From Sphaerisporangium sp040685555 (GTDB lineage Bacteria > Actinomycetota > Actinomycetes > Streptosporangiales > Streptosporangiaceae): 64,000 nt of DNA. The translations under genes were made by a program, and so were the position numbers. The notes beneath the pieces were generated by a model. It searched no databases and had not been told where the DNA came from. It was given only the letters and a program-made list of their open reading frames with translations. The stretch covers positions 184,137-248,136 of the forward strand of contig NZ_JBFBIK010000001.1 in NCBI RefSeq assembly GCF_040685555.1. Reading direction: 5' to 3'. Positions 33,337 through 42,103 of the stretch are shown here, piece by piece (positions within the stretch are counted from its first letter, which is position 1; each line of letters opens with the position of its first letter).

Positions 33337-34551
33337 ATGCGCTACCTTTCTGCTCTGGCCGTCCAGGCGGCCAAAGGCCAGGCGGCGGAAAGAGGAGCAG
33401 TGAGCCCCGAGAAACTCCTCGCGGCCCGTACCGGTCGCGAAAGCGTCTACCTGCCGTCCAACAGGCTGGGTATCTACCTCGCCCTGCGGCACTGGTGCAC
33501 GCCCGGCCAGCGGCTTCTCATGTCGCCCATCTCGGCCGACGAGATCGTCTTCCTGGTCCTCGCCGCCGGGCTCATCCCGGTGATCGCGCCGATCTCCGTC
33601 CTCGACGGCAACATCGAGATGGCCCGCGTCCTGCTCGGCACCGTCGACGCGGTCCTCACCACGAACCTGTACGGCCTGCCGGACGACGTGCTCGGCATGG
33701 CGGGGCTGGTGGTCATCGAGGACGCCGCCCACGCGGCCGAGACCTCGGTGGACGGCCGGCCCGTGGGCACGTTCGGCGTCGCCGGCGTCTTCAGCCTCTC
33801 CAAGCACGCCGCGGCCGGGTCCGGGGGCGTCCTCGTGGTCGACGGCGCCGCCGACCGGCGGGCGCTGGAGCGCGAGCGCGACCTGCTGCTCGAACCCGGC
33901 GCCCTCCGCAGGGACCTCTTCGGCGTCGCGACCTCCGCCGGCCGCCGCCTCGCCTTGAAACTCGACCTGGGGCGCCCGGCCATGCGCCTCGCCCGGATCA
34001 TGGGCCTGCAGGAGCCACGCGAGGGCTACCGCATCGCCCTGCGGCCCGAGGAGTTGCGCACGGCGATCGCAGAGGCGCCCGGCCTGCCGGCGCTCGACAC
34101 CTGGGTCCGGGCCGATCTGCACGACTACCGAAGCTCACGCGGCTCTGTCGCACGGTGGTACCAAGGCCGGCGTCTCGCCCGCCTCCAGGAAGAGCGGGCG
34201 AGGAGGCTGGCGGGCGTCGCCAGGCTGGCGGAGCTGCGGACCGTGGCCCGAGGGGTGCTCGACCACGTGGACCAGCCGCTCTTCCGCGTGCCGCTGCTCG
34301 TCTCCGACCGTGACGCGGCCATCGCCGCGCTGGAGCGCCGCGGCGTCCCGACGGGCTACCTCTACGACCCGCCGTACGACGACTACGCCGAGCCGTTCGT
34401 CGAACCGTCACCCGACCGCGAGGCCGCCCGCTGGTGGGCCCGGCACGTGCTCCCCATCGACCCGCTGTACGCCGAGCGCGCCCTGCCGGTCGTCGAGTCG
34501 CTGCAACCCGCGCCGCCCCCGGGCGACCGCCTCCTCGACCGCGCCGCCTGA
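33337..34551 (+). CDS. DegT/DnrJ/EryC1/StrS-type PLP aminotransferase
   Basis: 404 residues. IEDAAHAAET and the probable PLP lysine in FSLSKHAAAGSGG are at the positions expected for sugar aminotransferases that convert 4- or 3-keto-sugar nucleotides to amino sugars. SVYLPSNRLGIYLAL corresponds to the family's N-terminal region. Its presence beside two GNAT enzymes suggests an amino sugar that is then acylated. It has an unusual loop compared with canonical members (no FSFxxxK motif), so the exact substrate is uncertain. No Shine-Dalgarno is obvious for ATG 33337; coupling to the upstream gene is likely. Confidence 0.75.
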   Translation: MRYLSALAVQAAKGQAAERGAVSPEKLLAARTGRESVYLPSNRLGIYLALRHWCTPGQRLLMSPISADEIVFLVLAAGLIPVIAPISVLDGNIEMARVLLGTVDAVLTTNLYGLPDDVLGMAGLVVIEDAAHAAETSVDGRPVGTFGVAGVFSLSKHAAAGSGGVLVVDGAADRRALERERDLLLEPGALRRDLFGVATSAGRRLALKLDLGRPAMRLARIMGLQEPREGYRIALRPEELRTAIAEAPGLPALDTWVRADLHDYRSSRGSVARWYQGRRLARLQEERARRLAGVARLAELRTVARGVLDHVDQPLFRVPLLVSDRDAAIAALERRGVPTGYLYDPPYDDYAEPFVEPSPDREAARWWARHVLPIDPLYAERALPVVESLQPAPPPGDRLLDRAA

Positions 34552-34571
34552 AACCTCTGGGCAGGCGCGGC

Positions 34572-36035
34572 TCACAGGTCCGGCGCGAGCTCGGCGATGA
34601 CCGCGCACGCCTTCCTGATCTCGCCCAGGGACGCCGAACCGTACCCGATGACCAGCCCGTGGTGGCGCGGGCGCCCGTGGTGGTGCCGCGCCGTCGTGTC
34701 CAGGAGCACCCCGCGCCCGGCCGCCTCGGCGACCAGGGGGCCGACGGCCGCCTCGGGGAGCCGGAGGAAGACGTGCAGCCCGGCAGAGTCCCCGCTCACG
34801 AGCGGGCCGAGGATCTCGACGATGGCGGCGCGGCGGCGCGCGTACTCCAACCGCATGCGCCGCAGGTGGCGGTCGAGGTCGCCGCGCTCCAGCAGCACCG
34901 AGACGGCCTCCTGGACCGGCCCCGAGGTACGGTCGGCCAGCCTCTGGCGCGTGCGGGCGATCTCCCCGAGCAGGCCGGGCGTGGCGACCAGCCAGCCGAT
35001 GCCGACATCGGGCGCCAGCGACTTCGACAGCGTGCCGAGCAGCACGACCCGCTCGGGGTCGAGGCCGTACAGGGCCGGGAGTGGTGCCACGTCGTAGCGG
35101 AACTCGGCGTCGTAGTCGTCCTCCACCACCAGGGCCCCCGTGCGGCGCGCCCAGGCCAGCAGCCCTTCCCTGCGGGGGATGGGCAGCCGCCCGCCCAACG
35201 GGTACTGGTGCGCGGGGGTGGTGTAGAGCACCCGCAGGTCGTCCGGGAGGTCGGCGGGGACGACACCCTGCTCGTCCACGGGACAGGGCACGACGCGACC
35301 GCCCCTGGCCACGAAGACGCGCCGGGCCGCGCGGTAGCCCGGCTCCTCCACGCCGGCCCCGTCCCCCGGCCGCAGGACGGTGGCGGCTATCAGGTCGATG
35401 CCGTGGCCGGTTCCCCGGGTGACCAGCACGTTCTCCGGTCCCACGGGCACCGCCCGCGTCCGGCGCAGGTGGTCGGCCAGCAGCTCGCGCAGGCGCGGGT
35501 GCCCGTAGGGGTCGACGACGTCGGACGGCGGCCGGTCGGCCGCGCGGCGCCAGGCCCGCCGCCAGGCCGCCTTGTCGTAGTCGAGCACCCAGGGCCGGCC
35601 GGGACGCAGGTCGATCGTCCCCCTTCCAGGGGAGCCAGGCGCCGCCCCACCGCCCGCCGCGCCCGGCTCCGCGCCGCCGTATGCGGAGCGCTCCTCAGTG
35701 CCGGACGGCCCGGCGCCGCCGGGGCCGCTCGTGAAGCGCGGGAAGTCGGCGACATAGGTGCCGGAGCCGTGCCGTCCCTCCAGCCACCCCTCGGCGTACA
35801 GCTGCTGGAAGGCCTCGGTGACGACCGTGCGGCTGACCCCCAGCAGCCGCGCGAGCCCCCGGCTGGACGGCAGGCGCTCGCCGGACTTGAGCGCCCCGGC
35901 CCGCATGCCCTCCCTGAGCTGATCGCCGAGCTGCACGGCCAGCGGGACGGGCGCTTCCCGGTCGAGGGCGAGGGGAAGGTCGACGTGGCCGCGCAAGTGG
36001 TCTCCCGGAAGTGATCGCGAGTGGACATACACCAC
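34572..36035 (-). CDS. MocR/PdxR-type GntR regulator with aminotransferase domain
   Basis: 487 residues. An N-terminal GntR winged helix (GERLPSSRGLARLLGVSRTVVTEAFQQL) is joined by a Gly/Pro-rich linker to a fold-type I PLP aminotransferase-like domain with LLGTLSKSLAPDVGIGW (PLP lysine) and VEDDYDAEFRYD. MocR regulators sense PLP or amino compounds. The GTG at 36035 is covered by the putative operator; a TTG at 35996 has GGGAG upstream and is an alternative start. It is divergent from the flavin-binding gene at 36064. Confidence 0.85.
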   Translation of the reverse strand: MVYVHSRSLPGDHLRGHVDLPLALDREAPVPLAVQLGDQLREGMRAGALKSGERLPSSRGLARLLGVSRTVVTEAFQQLYAEGWLEGRHGSGTYVADFPRFTSGPGGAGPSGTEERSAYGGAEPGAAGGGAAPGSPGRGTIDLRPGRPWVLDYDKAAWRRAWRRAADRPPSDVVDPYGHPRLRELLADHLRRTRAVPVGPENVLVTRGTGHGIDLIAATVLRPGDGAGVEEPGYRAARRVFVARGGRVVPCPVDEQGVVPADLPDDLRVLYTTPAHQYPLGGRLPIPRREGLLAWARRTGALVVEDDYDAEFRYDVAPLPALYGLDPERVVLLGTLSKSLAPDVGIGWLVATPGLLGEIARTRQRLADRTSGPVQEAVSVLLERGDLDRHLRRMRLEYARRRAAIVEILGPLVSGDSAGLHVFLRLPEAAVGPLVAEAAGRGVLLDTTARHHHGRPRHHGLVIGYGSASLGEIRKACAVIAELAPDL

Positions 36036-36045
36036 CAGTCCACTC
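36019..36045. promoter_or_regulatory. Inverted repeat in the MocR divergent region
   Basis: GAGTGGAC (36019-36026) and GTCCACTC (36038-36045) are perfect arms with an 11-bp spacer. It lies between, and overlaps the ends of, the MocR and flavin-protein promoters. A likely site for MocR autocontrol; assignment is inferred. Confidence 0.5.
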
Positions 36046-36063
36046 GGTGCCTACGTTAGTGGC

Positions 36064-36705
36064 ATGCTCTCCACCACTCCTCGCACCGCACTCAACCGCT
36101 CCAAGGAGCGGGGCCGCACGGACCGCTCCGAGCTCCACGCCATCCTCGACGCCGGGCTGATCTGCCACCTCGGGGTCGTGGTGGACGGGTCTCCAAGGGT
36201 GGTTCCAACGGGGTACGGCAGGATCGGCGACACTCTCTACCTGCACGGATCGACGGGAGCCACCTCGCTTCGAGCGGCCGGCGAGGTCTGCGTGACCGTG
36301 ACCCACCTCGACGGGATCGTGCTCGCCCGCTCGGCCTTCCACCACTCGGTCAACTACCGCTCGGCCATGATCTACGGCACGGCGCGGGCCGTGAGGGACG
36401 CGGACGAGCGGCTGGCCGGGTTGCGGGCGATCACCGAGCAGCTGGCCCCCGGCCAGTGGGACACCGTGCGGCGGCCGGATCCCAAGGAGATGGCCGCCAC
36501 CGCCGTGCTGGCGCTCTCGCTTACGGAGGCGTCGGTCAAGGTGCGGCAGGGCCCGCCCGTTGACGAGGACGAGGACTACGCGCTGCCCGTGTGGGCGGGC
36601 GTGCTGCCGCTCCAGGTGAGCTGGGGCGCTCCCGAACCCGACCCCGTGCTCCCTCCGGGGATCCCGGTACCGGCCCACATCGCCGAGCGCGGCCGATACG
36701 CATAA
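36064..36705 (+). CDS. Pyridoxamine 5'-phosphate oxidase-like flavin-binding protein
   Basis: 213 residues. ICHLGVVVDGSPRVVPTGYGRIGDTLYLHGS and SVNYRSAMIYGTAR match the split-barrel FMN/F420-binding family. Such proteins oxidise or reduce small molecules, or bind flavin; the partner is unknown. A TACGTT box 6 bases before ATG 36064 and no Shine-Dalgarno suggest a leaderless mRNA. Divergent placement beside MocR suggests that the regulator controls it in response to PLP-type ligands. Confidence 0.82.
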   Translation: MLSTTPRTALNRSKERGRTDRSELHAILDAGLICHLGVVVDGSPRVVPTGYGRIGDTLYLHGSTGATSLRAAGEVCVTVTHLDGIVLARSAFHHSVNYRSAMIYGTARAVRDADERLAGLRAITEQLAPGQWDTVRRPDPKEMAATAVLALSLTEASVKVRQGPPVDEDEDYALPVWAGVLPLQVSWGAPEPDPVLPPGIPVPAHIAERGRYA

Positions 36706-36750
36706 CGCGCGGCTCGCCAACCCTGCCGGGGGCGTGCGCGTCGCATATGT

Positions 36751-38751
36751 ATGGGTGGTACACCACATGACTGGACCGTCCCCGGTTACACCGAGGTGCG
36801 GCAACTCGGCGCCGGCGCCGGGGGACGGGTGGTGCTCGCGACCCACGGGGAGTCCGGCACCCATGTGGCCATCAAGTACCTGTCGGCGGACTTGCGTGGG
36901 CAGCCGGGCTTCCTCGCCCGCTTCCGCGAGGAGGCACAGCTCCTGGTCGAGCTGGAAGACCCGCACGTCGTGCAGCTCTACGAGTACGTCCAGTCGGAGC
37001 GGGGCGACGCCGCGATCGTCATGGAGCTGGTCGAGGGCGTCTCCCTGCGCGCGCTGCTCGGCGAGCACGGCGCGACCGGCCCGGAAGCGGCCCTCACCGT
37101 GCTCAAGGGATCGCTGCTCGGCCTCTCCGCCGCCCACGCGGCCGGGGTGGTGCACCGCGACTACAAGCCGGAGAACGTGCTGGTCGACGCCGGCGGGACC
37201 AGCAAGATAGCCGACTTCGGCATCGCCCTGCGTGCCGGAGACACCGGCTCGACAGCGGGCACCCCTCCTTACATGGCGCCCGAGCAGTGGGCCGGGTATC
37301 CCGCGTCGCCCCAGAGCGACGTCTACGCCGCGACCGTCGTGTTCTTCGAGTGCCTGACCGGCCACCGCCCGTACCGCGCCACCGAGCAGGCCCTGCTGAT
37401 GCACCAGCACCAGACCGCGCCGCCGCCCGTGGAGGAGGTGCCCGAGCCGCTGCGCGACCTGCTCGCCCGCGGCCTGGCCAAGGACCCCATGGACCGCCCG
37501 GAGGCGGCCGAGCCCTTCGTGGCCGAGCTGGAGGAGGCGGCGGTCGCGGCGTACGGCCCCGACTGGGAGGAGCGGGGGCGGCGGCGCCTCGCCGCGCTGG
37601 CGGCCCTGCTGGCCACGCTGTTCCCGCTCAGGCAGTCCCCCTCGCAGGCCTCGGCGAGCGTGGCCAGGACCATGCTGCGGCCGCTGCGGCGCAACGTGCG
37701 GATCGTCGCGGGCGCCGGCCTGGTCGCGCTGGCCGGCGGACTCGTGGTGTTCGGGCTCGCGTCCTACGACCGCATCGCGGCGGGGAGCCCCCCGGCCGCC
37801 GTCGCCACGCTGCCGGGCGGCACGGTCCCCGGCTCGGACGGGCCGTCCCCGTCCGCCCAGATCTCCCCGATCGTGTCCCCCAGCGCCTCGCCCGAACCAG
37901 GACCGTCGCAGGCGTCCCCGATCGGGTTCCATCCCACGCCGTCCGCGGCGACGTCGCCGCTCTCCACCTCGCCCTCCGCGTCCTCGTCGCCGTCCGCCTC
38001 CCCGTCCGGCTCCGCCTCGCCGTCCGCCTCCGCGTCGAAGAAGCCCTCACCCCTGCCGTCGCGCACGCCGTCCCCCAGCCCCTCGGCGCCGACCAAGGTC
38101 ACCGCCGTGAACCTGAGCGGGTTCGCCCTGCCCCCCGGCGACGTGCCGGTGGCCAGGGGCACGGCGCGGGTCACCACGAGCGGAACCGGCGCGGTGCGGC
38201 TGACCGTGCGGTTCACGGTGAACGGCTCGGTGGTCGCCACCCGTACGGCCACGCTGAAAGGTGCCCGGCGCTACGACCGGGAGTTCAGCGCGGAACTCGG
38301 CACCCGTCCCTGCGACGGCACGGTGGGCATGACCGCCTCCACCAGCCCGGCCTCGGGCAACGGGGTTCAGTCGGCGAGTACCAAGGTGCGGCCGTGCCCG
38401 CCGAAGGTCACGGGCCTGCGGGTCGAGGCGCTGACCATGACCGAGCGCACGCGCACGGGCGCCGCGGTCCTGGTCGTCACCACGGCGAACGCCCAGGCGG
38501 TGGAGCTCAAGGTCTCGTTCCAGCTGGCGGGCAAGAGCCTGCACGTCGCGTCGGTGAGGCTCTCGGGCAAGACCGGCTACACGACGACCGTGTCCTTCCG
38601 CTTCCCGAGGCCGCTGTGCGGGCTCGGATGGGGAGTCACCGCCACCACCGTCCCCGAAGGCCCACCGGCCTCCGCCGCGAGGGAACTCTCCCCGTGCGCC
38701 GCGTCCCTGCCCTTGCCCGGAGCCGGAAATAGGGCGGCCGGTAAATACTGA
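36751..38751 (+). CDS. Membrane Ser/Thr protein kinase (PknB-type) with extracellular domain
   Basis: 666 residues. The kinase domain has P-loop LGAGAGGRVVLA, VAIK, HRDYKPENV, DFG and APEQW. A conserved juxtamembrane stretch AYGPDWEERGRRRLAALA (about residues 268-285) follows, then one membrane segment (about 313-335), a long Ser/Pro/Ala linker and a beta-rich extracellular domain (from about 450) without PASTA signatures. The kinase would sense an outside signal and phosphorylate cytoplasmic proteins. The start is ATG 36751; a Shine-Dalgarno is weak. Its paralogue follows at 38865. Confidence 0.88.
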   Translation: MGGTPHDWTVPGYTEVRQLGAGAGGRVVLATHGESGTHVAIKYLSADLRGQPGFLARFREEAQLLVELEDPHVVQLYEYVQSERGDAAIVMELVEGVSLRALLGEHGATGPEAALTVLKGSLLGLSAAHAAGVVHRDYKPENVLVDAGGTSKIADFGIALRAGDTGSTAGTPPYMAPEQWAGYPASPQSDVYAATVVFFECLTGHRPYRATEQALLMHQHQTAPPPVEEVPEPLRDLLARGLAKDPMDRPEAAEPFVAELEEAAVAAYGPDWEERGRRRLAALAALLATLFPLRQSPSQASASVARTMLRPLRRNVRIVAGAGLVALAGGLVVFGLASYDRIAAGSPPAAVATLPGGTVPGSDGPSPSAQISPIVSPSASPEPGPSQASPIGFHPTPSAATSPLSTSPSASSSPSASPSGSASPSASASKKPSPLPSRTPSPSPSAPTKVTAVNLSGFALPPGDVPVARGTARVTTSGTGAVRLTVRFTVNGSVVATRTATLKGARRYDREFSAELGTRPCDGTVGMTASTSPASGNGVQSASTKVRPCPPKVTGLRVEALTMTERTRTGAAVLVVTTANAQAVELKVSFQLAGKSLHVASVRLSGKTGYTTTVSFRFPRPLCGLGWGVTATTVPEGPPASAARELSPCAASLPLPGAGNRAAGKY

Positions 38752-38864
38752 CAATGGTGTCGACAATATGCGGAATATCCATTTAAACATCACGGGTCGG
38801 CCACGCCATCTATAGGCTTCGTTCTCGCGTCATGGGTGGGGGCCCGGCCACAAAAGGAGACCGC

Positions 38865-40505
38865 ATGGACGGCCACACGGGGGCATGGCGAGTCCCCGGA
38901 TACACCGAGATCCGAGATCTCGGCAGCGGGGGCTCGGGGCGTGTCGTCATGGCGCGCCACGAAGCGGACCAGTCATACGTCGCGATCAAGTACCTGTCGG
39001 ACGAGCTCTGCGCCGACCCGGGATTCATCATCCGCTTCAGGCACGAAGCGCGCCTGCTGGAGCTGATGGACAGCGCGCACGCGGCGCGTTTCTACGAGTA
39101 CATCGAGAACAACGGCGCCGCCGCCATCGTCATGGAGCTCGTCGACGGGGTCTCGCTCCGCTCGATGCTGCGCTCGGAGGGGCCGACCGGCGCCGAGGCG
39201 GCGCTCGTGCTGCTCAAGGGCGCTCTGCTGGGGCTGGCCGCCGCGCACGTGAGCGGGGTCGTCCACCGCGACTTCAAGCCCGAGAACGTCGTCATCGAGG
39301 GCACCGGCCACAGCAAGCTCATCGACTTCGGCATCGCCGTGCGCTCGGGCGACGGCGTGAGCGGCGCGGGCACGCCACCGTACATGGCGCCCGAGCAGTG
39401 GTCGGGCGCGCCCGCCGGTCCGAGCACCGACGTCTACGCCGCGACCATCGTCTTCTTCGAGTGCCTCACCGGCACCCGCCCCTTCCAGTCGCAGAACATC
39501 GCGGTGCTGGCCCGCCAGCACCAGTCGATGCCCCCCCCGGTCGACCAGGTCCCCGCGCCGCTGCGTGGCCTCGTCGAGCGCGGGCTGGCCAAGCATCCCG
39601 CCGACCGGCCGGCTACCGCCGACGCGTTCCTCGCGGAGCTGGAGACGGTCGCCGCCGGCGCGTACGGGCCCGACTGGGAGGACCGGGGGCGCCGCAGGCT
39701 GGCGGCCCTCGCGGGGCTCCTCGCGCTGCTGTTCCCGCTCGCGGGCGAGACGCCCGCGGCCGGCACCTCCCTCGCCGACACCGAGCTGGGCGGCCACGGG
39801 CGGGGGGTGAAGAGGCTCAGCGTCAAGATCGCGATCGGCGCGGTAGGACTGGCGGTCGTCTCCGCGATAACCGCCGTCCTGGTCGGATCGATGGGCGACA
39901 GCAAACTGCAGGCCCAGACCACGGTCGTGACGCCGACCGTGAGCCCGCTCGACGCGGGCGGGGAGTCCGGCTCCCCCGAGCCCGCCATCGCGGAGACCCC
40001 TGTGGAGACTCCCTCGGAACACCCGGCGCAGACCCCCACCGCGGACCCGACCGCCGCCGAGCCCACCAGCACCGCCGCGGCCGCACCGACGAACGCGCCG
40101 CCCACCAGGAAGGCGGCCTCCCCGAAGCCCTCCCCGAGCAAGAAGCCCTCCAAGCCCACAAAGCCCCCCAAGGTCACGCCGACCGGCTCGCCCAGTCCCT
40201 CGCCTTCGGGGTCGGACCAGTCCGACCCGAAGGTGGACGACACGCTGCCCTCAGGCAAGCCGAAGCCGACCCCGACCCCGAGGCCCACGCCGTCGGCCGA
40301 GCCTCCGAGCAAGTCCCCCGACCCCGAACCCGACCCCACGCCGACCACCCCGCCAAGGGGGCAGGGCGACACTCCCTCGCCCGAGTCGACGCCGAAGGGG
40401 GGCACCGATGGGGCCCTCGCCGCCGGGCTGATGACGGCCGCCGCCGTACCCGCCACACTGGCCTTGAGACAGCGCATGGCGGGACGGCACCGGAGGCGGC
40501 AGTAG
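38865..40505 (+). CDS. Membrane Ser/Thr protein kinase, paralogue of the upstream kinase
   Basis: 546 residues. The kinase domain has LGSGGSGRVVMA, VAIK, HRDFKPENV, DFG and APEQW, and about 60% of it matches the upstream kinase by eye. The same juxtamembrane AYGPDWEDRGRRRLAALA motif (about residue 266) precedes a membrane segment. The long extracellular tail is Pro/Lys/Ser-rich and low complexity, and it ends with a second hydrophobic stretch and a polyarginine tail. ATG 38865 has AAAGGAGA upstream. Its TAG is immediately followed by ATG of the pseudokinase gene, so the two are co-translated. Confidence 0.88.
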   Translation: MDGHTGAWRVPGYTEIRDLGSGGSGRVVMARHEADQSYVAIKYLSDELCADPGFIIRFRHEARLLELMDSAHAARFYEYIENNGAAAIVMELVDGVSLRSMLRSEGPTGAEAALVLLKGALLGLAAAHVSGVVHRDFKPENVVIEGTGHSKLIDFGIAVRSGDGVSGAGTPPYMAPEQWSGAPAGPSTDVYAATIVFFECLTGTRPFQSQNIAVLARQHQSMPPPVDQVPAPLRGLVERGLAKHPADRPATADAFLAELETVAAGAYGPDWEDRGRRRLAALAGLLALLFPLAGETPAAGTSLADTELGGHGRGVKRLSVKIAIGAVGLAVVSAITAVLVGSMGDSKLQAQTTVVTPTVSPLDAGGESGSPEPAIAETPVETPSEHPAQTPTADPTAAEPTSTAAAAPTNAPPTRKAASPKPSPSKKPSKPTKPPKVTPTGSPSPSPSGSDQSDPKVDDTLPSGKPKPTPTPRPTPSAEPPSKSPDPEPDPTPTTPPRGQGDTPSPESTPKGGTDGALAAGLMTAAAVPATLALRQRMAGRHRRRQ

Positions 40506-41999
40506 ATGCCTGATGGCGACAGCATCGCGGGACACCGGCTCACGGGCCGGTCCCGGATGGGCGAGGTGGGCACGTGGGTCGACGCGGTAGGCCCTGACGG
40601 CACCCGGCGCGGGGCTCTCATGCTCGACCCCCGATCCCTGTCCGCACCCGGCGCCAGGGAGCGGGTCGTGGCCGCGGTCACCGCGGACCGGCGCCTGGCG
40701 CAGAGCGGCCTCACGGGGCTGATGCCCATCGTCGATCTCGTGGCCGCGCGCGGGGAGGTCTGGCTGCTCGCCGGCCGCCCCGCCACGCCGTCTCTGGCCG
40801 AGCTGATGACCGGACGGCCCGGCGTGCCGCCTCCGGACGCGGGAAGCGCCGCCACCGTCCTGGTGGAGACCGCCCAGACCCTGCTGGCCGTCCACGCGGC
40901 GGGCCTCGCCCACGGGGCCCTGCACGCGGGGACGGTCGTGATCGGCGACGACGGCACCGCGGTTCTGGCCGAGCGCGGGCTGGCCCTGGCACTGCGGGGC
41001 GAGCAGCCCTCGCCCGATCGCGACCTCGCGGCGTGGGCGTCGCTGGCCCGGGGGCTCGCCGCCGGGTGGGCGGCGGGCGATCCGCGCGCGGCGCAGTTGT
41101 TCGACCGGGCGGCGGCGACCGCCACCACCCACGGCCTGAGCGCCGCCCGCGACGCCCTGCTCAGCGGGCGCGATCTGCTGCCCACGGGGTTCACCACCCG
41201 CGAGCGGCTCGTACGGACCATCCAGTGGTGGTCCGCGAGCGACGTCCCGACCCAGGAGCCTCCTCGCGCGTCCGGCGCCTTCGGCACGGCGGGCGAGGAG
41301 AGCGGCGAGGTCGTCACCCTTCTCTACACGCCGGGCATGGGCGAGTCGCCGTACGCGGGAGCCCCCGGCGCGAGCGGTGCCGCGGTCATGGGAGCGGCCG
41401 GCCACGACGCGACGCCCGCCGGCACGGCCGGTACGGCCGCGTCCGCGGGCGCGACCGGCCCCACGGAGGCGGGGCGTAGCGGTGAGATGCGGTTCGGCCC
41501 TGGGGTGCCCGCCGACACGACGGCAGCCCAGATCTGGCGTTCCGGACGGGAGCAGGTCACCGTGCCCGCCAAGGAGCGGCTGAGGCGGGCACCCGCGAGG
41601 CGCCGCCGGGGCGGCGTGCTCTGGTCCGGCGTGCTGTTCGCGCTGATCATCGCGGCCGCGCTCTTCCTGTGGTTCCAGCGCGGCGAGCCGCTCTCTGTCA
41701 CGGCGGTCGACGTGAAGACGCCGAAGGCGAAGGGCTGCGACATCACGGTCGACGTCATCGGCGTGATCACCACCAATGGCGGGGCCGGGCAGGTGTCCTA
41801 CGAGTGGCTGCCGAGCGGCGAGCAACCGGTCAAGCACACCGACCCCGTGCCGTCGGGGCAGACCACCCACCAGGTGAGCCTCAAGTGGGATGTGGGCGGT
41901 CGCGGCACCAAGAAGCTGACGGCCCGGCTCCGCGTCCTGTCGCCGATCGCCTCGGGCACCCGGCTGGAGGACAAGGCGTCGTTCACCTACAAGTGCTGA
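40506..41999 (+). CDS. Membrane pseudokinase-like protein
   Basis: 497 residues. The N-terminal 230 residues have a kinase-like pattern (VVETAQTLLAVHAAGLAHGALHAGTVVIGDDGTAVLAERGLAL resembles the helix E to activation-segment region) but lack the P-loop, VAIK lysine, HRD aspartate (HGA) and DFG. After an Ala/Gly-rich linker comes one membrane segment (WSGVLFALIIAAALFLWF, near nt 41630-41690) and a beta-rich extracellular domain with two cysteines (KAKGCDIT and FTYKC). It starts at the base after the kinase stop. It is likely to be an adaptor or allosteric partner of the two kinases. Confidence 0.72.
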   Translation: MPDGDSIAGHRLTGRSRMGEVGTWVDAVGPDGTRRGALMLDPRSLSAPGARERVVAAVTADRRLAQSGLTGLMPIVDLVAARGEVWLLAGRPATPSLAELMTGRPGVPPPDAGSAATVLVETAQTLLAVHAAGLAHGALHAGTVVIGDDGTAVLAERGLALALRGEQPSPDRDLAAWASLARGLAAGWAAGDPRAAQLFDRAAATATTHGLSAARDALLSGRDLLPTGFTTRERLVRTIQWWSASDVPTQEPPRASGAFGTAGEESGEVVTLLYTPGMGESPYAGAPGASGAAVMGAAGHDATPAGTAGTAASAGATGPTEAGRSGEMRFGPGVPADTTAAQIWRSGREQVTVPAKERLRRAPARRRRGGVLWSGVLFALIIAAALFLWFQRGEPLSVTAVDVKTPKAKGCDITVDVIGVITTNGGAGQVSYEWLPSGEQPVKHTDPVPSGQTTHQVSLKWDVGGRGTKKLTARLRVLSPIASGTRLEDKASFTYKC

Positions 42000-42103
42000 C
42001 CCGTTCACTGTCCGGGCCGGAAATTCATGACGCGACCGGGCGATGACGATCAGCCTTGCGCGCCAAATGCGCAATAAGCGGCAATGTCACTATTCTGACG
42101 GAC

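Noticed and set aside
35695..37932. 745-codon minus-strand frame spanning the MocR, flavin and kinase genes
   Set aside because: It covers three well-supported genes in antisense and has no recognisable domain.
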